From: CAZCPB01 sp044223975
GTDB lineage: Bacteria; Planctomycetota; Phycisphaerae; Phycisphaerales; UBA1924
Length of the DNA stretch: 64,000 nucleotides
NCBI GenBank assembly: GCA_044223975.1
Contig: JBGALI010000019.1
Location: forward strand, 46,313-110,312
Reading direction: 5' to 3'
Notes under the pieces: generated by a model
Databases searched by the model: none
What the model was told of the DNA's origin: nothing
Seen by the model: the letters and a program-made list of their open reading frames with translations, nothing else
Position numbers and translations under genes: made by a program
Part shown: one piece after another, positions 50,714-57,647 of the stretch
Position numbering within the stretch: the first letter of the stretch is position 1
Layout: every line of letters begins with the position of its first letter

Positions 50714-53700
50714 TCACGATTCAGACTCTGCGAAGCGCTTCTTCTTTTCCCAAGGCTTGGCGTTGCCGTTCACGACCTCGGCCGTGACGCCGCCGACGAT
50801 GCGCACGCACGAAGAGCCCAGGCACGCGACCAGTTCCTTCACGAGCGGCGGATCGAGCGCGACGCGCAGGCGCGCATCGGTCGCGAGCACCACGGCGCTC
50901 GCGCCCGAGAGCACCACGAGTTCAACGGGGAACCCTGCCGCGCCGCCGTTGCCCTTTTCCTTGCAGAGCGCCGCGACGCGCTCGAGCGTGGACTGGCCGC
51001 TGCCGTTGAGGCGAAGGTCGTCGAAGATCAGTTGCAGGCGCCCGGGGAGCAGGGGCACGCCGTCGATGGGCACGACGCGCTCGACGATCACCTGCGCATC
51101 GCCGCGCGAACGATCGAGCCGGCCGAGCAGGAAGACGGTCTTGTCGGCCTCGGCCAGGTGGCCAAAGCGCGTGTAGTTGTCGGTGAAGAGCACGCAATCC
51201 ATCGCGCCGCCACCGTCCTCGAACGTGAGGATCGCCATCTTCTGGCCCGCGGAGCGCCCCGACTTCACCACCAGCGCCCGCACCGACTGCACCAGCCCGG
51301 CCATCACCACGCGGGTGTCCTGCGCGGCTTCCTTGGCGGTGTTCGTCGTGTGCGTCGCAAAGACGCTGAACCACTCGCGCCACATCTCCAACGGGTGGCT
51401 GGAAACATAGAACCCCAGCACGTCCTTCTCGTGCGCCAGCGACTCAGTCTCGCTCCACGGCGCGGCCTTGGCCAGCCCGCCCCCGGCCGGCGCAGCCGCG
51501 GGACCTGCCTCGGGCTCTCCGAACCCAAAGAGCGCCCCCTGCCCCGACGCCTTGTCCGCGGCAATCTTCTGCCCGGCGCTCACCGCCTGCTCGATCGTCG
51601 CGAGCATCGCCGCCCGGTTCTCGCGCCCGTGCACCCCGTCAAAGGCGCCGCACTTCACCAGCGCCTCGATCGTGGCCTTGTTCAGGATCCCCGGCCCGCG
51701 CGCCAGCACGCGCTCGCAGAACTGGAAGAGGGAGGTGAAGGGGCGCAGTGACGGAGTGAGGGCTGGGGAAAGTGACGCAGTGACGGAGTGACGGAGTGAC
51801 GGAGTGGAAGACGCCGCATCGTCGCCGCGCTTCTTGGTACGAGCACCTTGTGCTTTCTCTCCGGCTTCGTCACTTCGTCCCTTCGTCACTCCGTCACTTC
51901 TTGTCCCTCCGTCACTTCTCTCCCCAATGATTTCCTCGATCGCCTTTTCGCCCACGCCCTTGATCGCCTTGAGGCCGAAGCGCACGTGGCCGTGCGCTGC
52001 CGTGCGGGGCTCGTCGCCCTCGAACACCACCGCAAAGTCCGCGTCGGAAAGGTTGATGTCGGGCGGGCGCACCTCGACGCCGGTCTTGATCACCGCGCCC
52101 GTCGCCGGGTCGATGAAGCGCGTGCGGCGGCAGTCCTCGAGGTACGGCGTCCACTCGCTCACCTTGCTGGCCTGCGATTCGTACGTGAGGAACGCTGCCA
52201 TGTACTGGTTGGGGAAGTACGTCTTGAGGTACGCCGTCTGGTACGCCACGATCGCGTACCCGGTCGAGTGGCTCTTGTTGAAGCCGTAGCCGGCGAACTT
52301 CAGGATCAGCTCGAAGAGGTCCTCGGCCTGCTTCTTCGTCAGGCCCTGCTTCTGCGAGCCCTCGACGAACTTGGGCCGCTCCTTCTCGATCTTGTCGTGC
52401 TTCTTCTTGCTGATGTTCTTGATCAGCGTGTACGCATCGCGCAGCTTGATCCCGCCCAGGCCGTGCACGATCTGCATGACCTGCTCCTGGTACACCATCA
52501 CGCCGTACGTCTCGGCGGTGTACCGGTCGACGATCTCGTGCACCCGCGGCACATCGTCCTGCCCGTGCTTGCGGCGGTTGTAGTCGGGGATCAGATCCAT
52601 CGGCCCCGGCCGGAAGAGCGCGTTGGCCGCGATCAGGTCCTCGAGCCGGTCGGGCTTCATCTCGACCAGCAGGCGCCGCATGCCGCCCGATTCAAACTGG
52701 AACACGCCCGTGGTGTCGCCGCGCCGGAACATCTCGAAGACCTTCTGGTCGTCGAAGGTGAGGCGGTCGAGGTCGAGGGGATGCGCGAATGTGGGATGTC
52801 GGATGTCGGATGTCGGAGAAGCTCCCCGCACCGATGCCTTGCTTCCGACATCCGACATCCGACATCCGACATTGCCTCGATAGTCATGGGCTCGCCCCAC
52901 CGCCGCCCAGATCTCCTCTTCCCCCAGCCCCTCCCTGATCAATTTCTTGGCCCGCTCCACGACCGAGATCGTGCGCAGGCCGAGGAAGTCCATCTTCAGG
53001 AGGCCCATCTTCTCGCACGTCGGGCCGTCCCACTGCGTCACCGTGCCGCTGTCCTCGCCCGGCTGCTTGTACAGCGGCACGATCTCGTGGAGCGGGCGCG
53101 TGGCGACGATCACGCCCGCGGCGTGCACCCCCGCGTGCCGCACCTGGCCCTCGAGCGTCCGCGCGTTGTCGATGAGCGAGCGGGCCGTGTCGGCGTCGAT
53201 CTGCTGCTCGGGCCCGATCCGCTCGTTGATCTTGTCCAGGGCTCGCTGCTCGCCCTCGTACAGGCCCTTGAGGTCGGGCTCCTGCGTGATCGCTTCGTCG
53301 AGCGTGATGTTGAGCTGCTCGGGCACGAGCTTGGCGATGCGGTCGGCCACCGGCAGCGAGATCGCCAGCACCCGCGACACGTCGCGGATCGCGGCCCTCG
53401 CCTTCATCGTCCCGAACGTGATGATCTGGGCCACGTGCCCGTACTTCTCGCGCACGTAGTTGATGACCTCGCCGCGCCCGTCCTGGCAGAGGTCGATATC
53501 GATATCGGGGAACTCGGAACGATCGGGGTCGGTGAAGCGTTCGAACAGCAGGCCGTACCGCACCGGGCACGCATTGGAGAGCCCCAGCACGTACCCGACC
53601 ATCGTGCCCACGCCCGATCCACGCGCGTTCGACGGGATCGCGTGCTGCCGCCCCCAGTTCACGAAGTCCCACACGATCAGGAAGTACGCCGCGATGTTCT

Positions 53701-55048
53701 TGTCGCAGAGGATCTTCAGTTCGCGCTCGAGCCGCGCCCGCTGCTCGACGCGCTCGGGCGACACGCTCTCGCCGTCGGGCCCGTAGCGCCACACAAAGCC
53801 CGCGTCGGACAGCAAGCGCAGGGCCCGATCGCACTCCTGCTTGGCCTCGGCCATCTCCTCGGGCGTGGGAACGTGGTCGAACGGCACCACCTCGACGCGC
53901 GTGCAGAAGTCCGTGTACCACGCGGTCAGGTCACCCGCGTACTTCGCGTCATCGTGGCGCGGCAGGTCCGAGCCCTTGGACTTCTTCCCCTTGGCTTCCT
54001 CGCCCTTCACCACCACCCGCACCATCGGCGCGTTGTTCTTGCCCAGCGGCAGGTCGACGTTGCAGCGCTCGGCGATCCGGATCGTGTTGTCGCACGCCTC
54101 CGTTCCTTCCTTGCCGTACTGCGCAAACATCTCGCGCATCTCGCGCGGCGACTTCACGTACAGCTCCGCCGGGTACCGCATCCGCTTCTCTTCGGACTTG
54201 TTCTTGCCCGTCGAGATGCAGATCAGCGTGTCGTGCGCGTCGTGGTCCTGGGCCCGAAGAAAGTGCGAGTCGTTGTCGCACACCAGCGGCAGGTCCAGCT
54301 CGCGCGCCAGCCGGATCAGGTGCTTGTTGATCGAGTTCTGCTCGCGGATGTGGTGCTGGAGCTCGATGTAGAAGCGAGGAAGGGACGGAGTGACGGAGTG
54401 ACGGAGTGACGAAGTGCCGGATCCCTCCACTCCGTCACTTTGTCGCTTCGTCGCTTCGTCGCTTCGGTTCTTCCCGAACACCCGCTTATGCCACTGCGCG
54501 CTCTCGACCGCCGCCAGCCAGTGCTTCTCGTCGCCCGTCCGCTCGTAGTCCAGCAGGTGCTCGCCGATCTCGCTCCCCAGGTGACCGTTGATCGCGATCA
54601 GGCCCTCGCTGTGCTTCTCGAGCAGCTCGCGGTCGATGCGCGGCTTGTAATAGAACCCCGAGAGGTACGCCTCGCTGCACAGCACCAGCAGGTTCTGCCA
54701 CCCGGTGTTGTTCTCGCACAAGAGCACCGTGTGGTACCCGCCCTCGCCGCCGCCGGTGTACGTCCGGTCCGTGCGCGGCTTGTCGGGCGGCGTCACGTAC
54801 GCCTCGACGCCCAGGATCGGCTTGATCCCCTTCTCCTTGCACGCCTGGTAGACCGAAACGGCCCCAAAAATGTTGCCGTGGTCCGTCACCGCCACGGCCT
54901 TCATCCCAAGCTCGGCCACCCGCGCCACCAGCCGGTCCACGCGGTTCCCACCGTCCAGGAGCGAGTACTCGGTGTGAAGATGGAGGTGGACGAACTGCTC
55001 GGCGTCGGCAGGTGGCGTCGCGGCTTCCGTGCGCGTGTCGGCGATCAT
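50714..55048 (-). CDS. dnaE: DNA polymerase III alpha subunit with three in-frame repeat insertions
   Basis: The replicative polymerase, 1444 residues against about 1160-1200 usually. An N-terminal PHP domain (HLHLHTEYSLLDGGNR) is followed by the polymerase core with catalytic PDIDIDLCQDGRGE, the third acidic residue in KMDFLGLRTI, and FQFESGGMRRLL. The tandem HhH region (LKAIKGVGEKAIEEI) and a C-terminal OB fold (VVMAGLVQSVRALV) come next. Repeat-derived insertions lie at residues about 194-222 (before RFYIEL), 725-753 (before PLDLDRLTFDD) and 1044-1102 (before PFTSLFQFCERV), each next to a conserved motif but not breaking it. The frame stays open throughout, so the protein is probably functional. 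Confidence 0.95.
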   Translation of the reverse strand: MIADTRTEAATPPADAEQFVHLHLHTEYSLLDGGNRVDRLVARVAELGMKAVAVTDHGNIFGAVSVYQACKEKGIKPILGVEAYVTPPDKPRTDRTYTGGGEGGYHTVLLCENNTGWQNLLVLCSEAYLSGFYYKPRIDRELLEKHSEGLIAINGHLGSEIGEHLLDYERTGDEKHWLAAVESAQWHKRVFGKNRSDEATKRQSDGVEGSGTSSLRHSVTPSLPRFYIELQHHIREQNSINKHLIRLARELDLPLVCDNDSHFLRAQDHDAHDTLICISTGKNKSEEKRMRYPAELYVKSPREMREMFAQYGKEGTEACDNTIRIAERCNVDLPLGKNNAPMVRVVVKGEEAKGKKSKGSDLPRHDDAKYAGDLTAWYTDFCTRVEVVPFDHVPTPEEMAEAKQECDRALRLLSDAGFVWRYGPDGESVSPERVEQRARLERELKILCDKNIAAYFLIVWDFVNWGRQHAIPSNARGSGVGTMVGYVLGLSNACPVRYGLLFERFTDPDRSEFPDIDIDLCQDGRGEVINYVREKYGHVAQIITFGTMKARAAIRDVSRVLAISLPVADRIAKLVPEQLNITLDEAITQEPDLKGLYEGEQRALDKINERIGPEQQIDADTARSLIDNARTLEGQVRHAGVHAAGVIVATRPLHEIVPLYKQPGEDSGTVTQWDGPTCEKMGLLKMDFLGLRTISVVERAKKLIREGLGEEEIWAAVGRAHDYRGNVGCRMSDVGSKASVRGASPTSDIRHPTFAHPLDLDRLTFDDQKVFEMFRRGDTTGVFQFESGGMRRLLVEMKPDRLEDLIAANALFRPGPMDLIPDYNRRKHGQDDVPRVHEIVDRYTAETYGVMVYQEQVMQIVHGLGGIKLRDAYTLIKNISKKKHDKIEKERPKFVEGSQKQGLTKKQAEDLFELILKFAGYGFNKSHSTGYAIVAYQTAYLKTYFPNQYMAAFLTYESQASKVSEWTPYLEDCRRTRFIDPATGAVIKTGVEVRPPDINLSDADFAVVFEGDEPRTAAHGHVRFGLKAIKGVGEKAIEEIIGERSDGGTRSDGVTKGRSDEAGEKAQGARTKKRGDDAASSTPSLRHSVTASLSPALTPSLRPFTSLFQFCERVLARGPGILNKATIEALVKCGAFDGVHGRENRAAMLATIEQAVSAGQKIAADKASGQGALFGFGEPEAGPAAAPAGGGLAKAAPWSETESLAHEKDVLGFYVSSHPLEMWREWFSVFATHTTNTAKEAAQDTRVVMAGLVQSVRALVVKSGRSAGQKMAILTFEDGGGAMDCVLFTDNYTRFGHLAEADKTVFLLGRLDRSRGDAQVIVERVVPIDGVPLLPGRLQLIFDDLRLNGSGQSTLERVAALCKEKGNGGAAGFPVELVVLSGASAVVLATDARLRVALDPPLVKELVACLGSSCVRIVGGVTAEVVNGNAKPWEKKKRFAESES
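51746..51917 (-). repeat. Large octamer repeat element inside dnaE (third insertion)
   Basis: On the + strand the left part (51746-51806) carries repeats of TGACGGAG, including three perfect tandem copies at 51781-51804. The right part (51861-51917) carries inverted units such as CACTTCGT, CACTCCGT and CCCTCCGT. Between them lie about 55 bases of ordinary sequence. The dnaE product reads it as R-S-D-G-V-T-K-G type on one arm and T-P-S-L-R-H-S-V-T-A-S-L on the other. The arm that could encode TGA in this frame is interrupted at the critical places. Confidence 0.85.
52793..52872 (-). repeat. Heptamer palindromic element inside dnaE (second insertion)
   Basis: Three tandem ATGTCGG units (52796-52816) face four tandem CCGACAT units (52845-52872) across a 28-base loop, giving a near-perfect stem of about 23 bp. 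On the coding strand it reads G-C-R-M-S-D-V-G and P-T-S-D-I-R-H-P, so both arms are open. It separates the segment ending H-D-Y-R from PLDLDRLTFDD, an otherwise conserved stretch of DnaE. Confidence 0.88.
54384..54467 (-). repeat. Octamer palindromic element inside dnaE (first insertion)
   Basis: Three GACGGAGT units and one GACGAAGT (54384-54415) face five inverted units (CACTCCGT, CACTTTGT, then CGCTTCGT types) at 54428-54467, forming an imperfect hairpin of about 32 bp. The length, 84 bases, is a multiple of three. The coding strand reads N-R-S-D-E-A-T-K-R-Q-S-D-G-V and T-S-S-L-R-H-S-V-T-P-S-L immediately before RFYIEL. Confidence 0.87.
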
Positions 55049-55243
55049 GGGTGGGCTCGGGGGCTGGTCGGGCGGTGTGATTCAGGTCGGCCGCGGCTTC
55101 CGCCGGGCCGGGGCCAGTGTACCCGCCACCAAATGGCGGGCGAACTCCCGCTGTCAATACCTCCGCCAAGCTCCATCCCGACCCCACGAAATGCCGACCC
55201 GTGTTCCCCCCAATAATCTCTGGCCGCCCGCGGAGAACTCACC

Positions 55244-56101
55244 ATGAACGGTCGCCTGCTCGCCGTCGTCTCCCCGGTCGCCATGGCCATCACGGCCCTC
55301 GCCCAGCCGCCCGCCCCCCAGCCCGCGCCCGCCGCCGATCCCAAGCCCGCCGCCGAGCAGCCCCCCGCGCTCGCCGGGCCCAAGGTGGCGCCCAAAGCCG
55401 GACCCCAGGGCATCGTGGCGGTCGATTTCAACGGCGAGGTGCGGCGGCCTGAAATGACGCCCGAAGAAGCCGCGATCGCCCGGCTCGAACTCGACGACGC
55501 CATCAAGGCCAGGGTCCGCGCCATCATCAACAAGCGCGACGCGATCATCGACGACTTCGTCTCCGGCAACCTCGACCTGCTCACCAAGTTCGGTGCCGCG
55601 GCGGGCGGCAACGACAAGCTCGACCAGGCCATGCTCGGCCTCGAGGCGTTCCAGAAGCTCGCGCCCCTCCGCGAGGGCGGGTCGCTGTGGGAGCAGGTCA
55701 AGGCCGCGCTCCCCGAGGAGCCCGCGAAGAAGTTCGATGCCCTGATGAACGAGTACTGGGACGCGATCGTCGCCGAAGGCAAGCGCACCAAGAACGACAA
55801 GGGCAAGGAACGCACACGCTTTGAGATCGTGATCGCCGAACGCCTGGCGATCCTGGGCAAGGAGATCGAGCGATCCTTCGCCCGCCAGCAGTACACCGGC
55901 GGCATCGTGATCGCGTACTTCACGCAGGACCTGAACCTGACCGAAGCGCAGAAGGCCCGCGTCCGCCAGATGTCGCTCGAGTTCGCGCGCAAGACCGACT
56001 TCAACGCCACCGAAGAGCAGCAGCAGAAGCTCCTCCTCGAACTCATGAGCATCCTCAACGAAGAGCAGCGCACCAAGGTGATCAAGCGGCTGGGACTCTG
56101 A
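55244..56101 (+). CDS. Exported helical protein, possibly Spy/LTxxQ-like
   Basis: A protein of 285 residues with a signal peptide (RLLAVVSPVAMAITALAQ) and a Pro/Ala-rich linker. A mostly helical mature domain follows, with many charged residues: AIKARVRAIINKRDAIIDDF and EPAKKFDALMNEYWDAIVAE. Near the C-terminus LNLTEAQKARVRQM and ILNEEQRTKVIKRL resemble the paired L-T-x-x-Q motifs of Spy/CpxP periplasmic chaperone-like proteins, but the protein is longer than that family and the match is weak. ATG 55244 has GGAG upstream. It is divergent from dnaE by 195 bases. Confidence 0.6.
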   Translation: MNGRLLAVVSPVAMAITALAQPPAPQPAPAADPKPAAEQPPALAGPKVAPKAGPQGIVAVDFNGEVRRPEMTPEEAAIARLELDDAIKARVRAIINKRDAIIDDFVSGNLDLLTKFGAAAGGNDKLDQAMLGLEAFQKLAPLREGGSLWEQVKAALPEEPAKKFDALMNEYWDAIVAEGKRTKNDKGKERTRFEIVIAERLAILGKEIERSFARQQYTGGIVIAYFTQDLNLTEAQKARVRQMSLEFARKTDFNATEEQQQKLLLELMSILNEEQRTKVIKRLGL

Positions 56102-56120
56102 CGCCGAGCCTGATCTCTTC

Positions 56121-56215
56121 GCCCGGAGGGCGACCGAACGTTGCCAGGGGCGCAGCGCTTCGCAAGCCCCTGGAACTGGATGTGTGAAGATTTGCGGCCC
56201 CCGGCCCGGAGGGCC
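56121..56215. repeat. REP-like palindromes between convergent genes
   Basis: Three small palindromes lie in the 153-base gap: GCCC-GGA-GGGC at 56121-56131, CCAGGGGC/GCCCCTGG at 56144-56173 and GGCCC-GGA-GGGCC at 56203-56215. The first and third share the core CCCGGAGGGC followed by similar flanks (GACCGAACG and CAACGAATC). Position at the 3-prime ends of two convergent genes fits REP-type elements or a bidirectional structured terminator without T-tracts. Confidence 0.5.
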
Positions 56216-56254
56216 AACGAATCAATCGCCAAACGCTTGGGATCAATCCCGTGA

Positions 56255-57643
56255 TTACCCAATCCCAGCGCTGCCCGCTCTCAAACTCGCCACGGTGATC
56301 GCCGCCAGCATCAGCCCCAGCGCGACGGGGCCGAGCGCACGCCACCTTCCCAGTGCGCCGAACACGCCCCTCTCCGGCGGCACATCCTCCGCACACTCGC
56401 TCGCCATGATCGCCACCAGCGCCAGCACGATCAGCACCAGCGGCTCCATGTAGCGCTGCCACGCCGCGAACGCGGTGCTCTGTGCCGCCATGAACCCCAG
56501 CACCGCCGCGAGCACGATCAACGCCTCGCGCCGCCTCAGGCTCGCGAGGCACAGCCCGACGATCGCCCCCCCCACCGCCGCGCCGCCCGCCAGGAACAGC
56601 GAGCGCCCGCCGACCACAGGCAGCCTGGGCACCAGCGCCCAGAACCCGGTATACCGCCCCGCGTCGGCGTTGAACGTCGTCTCGGGCACGAGCGCCACCA
56701 CCAGCCCCGCGATCATGCCGACCGTCACCGCCGCGACCGCCAGCGTCTGCCCCGCGCGGACGCGCCGCAGCCCCTCGCGCAGGAAGCCCAGGAAGAACAC
56801 GCCGTACGCGCCGAAGAGCATCAGCAGGAAGGCGGGCGTCGCAGGATTGCCGCCGGAGTTCTTCGGCGAGGTCTTGCCCACCACCGGGTCGTGCACGCCG
56901 CCCTGGAAGAGCGGCGGCACCGGCCCGTGCCACAGCTGCCAGAACGCCCCCACCGCCGCGAACGCCGGCACGCTCGCCACCAGCGCCATCCCGAGCCGCC
57001 GCACGCGCGTGCGCGCCTCGGGGTTCTCGTCCGGACCGCCCAGGAACGCCCACAGCCACAGCACCCCCGCCGCCCACAGATGAATCTGCCGGCACAGCAC
57101 CAGCAGCAGGAGCACCACGCCCGCGCCGAAGATCAGGGGCGCCGTCGGCACGCGGAACATCGCGATCGCCAGCACCGCCAGCACGCCCAGCCACCCCGCG
57201 TTGTCCGGCAGGATCCACGCCCCGGCGCTGAACACGTACAGCGAGCACGCCAGCGGCAGCACCAGCGCGCCCGCCGAAACCCCGCCCGCCCGGCGCACGC
57301 CGAGCACAACCAGCAGCCCCAGCATCCCCAGCGTGAACGCCGCGCCGCAGGCCCGAAGCACGCGCGGCTCGTCCGACATGAACCGCGACACTTCCGCGAG
57401 CGCCAGGTGGTACCCCGGCGTGGTCGCCGAGCGATAGTCACGCAGGTCGGCGCGGGGCAACTCGGCCGCGAACGTCCGGACCGCCATCAGGTGGTAGTTG
57501 TCCTGGTCCTGCGCGGCGCGGCTGTTCGCGAACGCGTCGAACGCGATCACCGCCGCCGTTGCCGATAGCCACAGGCCCAGCGCGGCGATCACCGCGGCCA
57601 CGCCGCGCCCAAACCGGCCGGTGCTGGCGGTGTCGGTGGCCAT
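56255..57643 (-). CDS. Polytopic membrane protein, probable GT-C type glycosyltransferase
   Basis: A protein of 462 residues with about 11-12 hydrophobic segments. The first extracytoplasmic loop is long and starts with QDQDNYHLMAVRTFAAELPR, then YRSATTPGYHLALAEVSRFM. This acidic, aromatic loop after helix 1 is typical of GT-C transferases that use polyprenyl-phosphate sugars, such as ALG10-like or ArnT-like enzymes. The rest is hydrophobic with short basic cytoplasmic loops. ATG 57643 lies 4 bases after the GT2-GT4 gene ends, so it is the last gene of that operon. It may add side-branch sugars outside the membrane. Confidence 0.6.
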   Translation of the reverse strand: MATDTASTGRFGRGVAAVIAALGLWLSATAAVIAFDAFANSRAAQDQDNYHLMAVRTFAAELPRADLRDYRSATTPGYHLALAEVSRFMSDEPRVLRACGAAFTLGMLGLLVVLGVRRAGGVSAGALVLPLACSLYVFSAGAWILPDNAGWLGVLAVLAIAMFRVPTAPLIFGAGVVLLLLVLCRQIHLWAAGVLWLWAFLGGPDENPEARTRVRRLGMALVASVPAFAAVGAFWQLWHGPVPPLFQGGVHDPVVGKTSPKNSGGNPATPAFLLMLFGAYGVFFLGFLREGLRRVRAGQTLAVAAVTVGMIAGLVVALVPETTFNADAGRYTGFWALVPRLPVVGGRSLFLAGGAAVGGAIVGLCLASLRRREALIVLAAVLGFMAAQSTAFAAWQRYMEPLVLIVLALVAIMASECAEDVPPERGVFGALGRWRALGPVALGLMLAAITVASLRAGSAGIG

Positions 57644-57647
57644 CGTT

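Noticed and set aside
51746..52872. Tandem short repeats resembling a CRISPR array
   Set aside because: The repeat units are 7-8 bases with no unique spacers of regular length, the arms are inverted, and the whole lies in an open dnaE frame. No cas genes are present.
51848..54409. Open frame of about 850 codons on the + strand opposite dnaE
   Set aside because: The composition (Leu, Val, His, Arg-rich, no domain) mirrors dnaE codon bias; dnaE motifs on the other strand are unambiguous.
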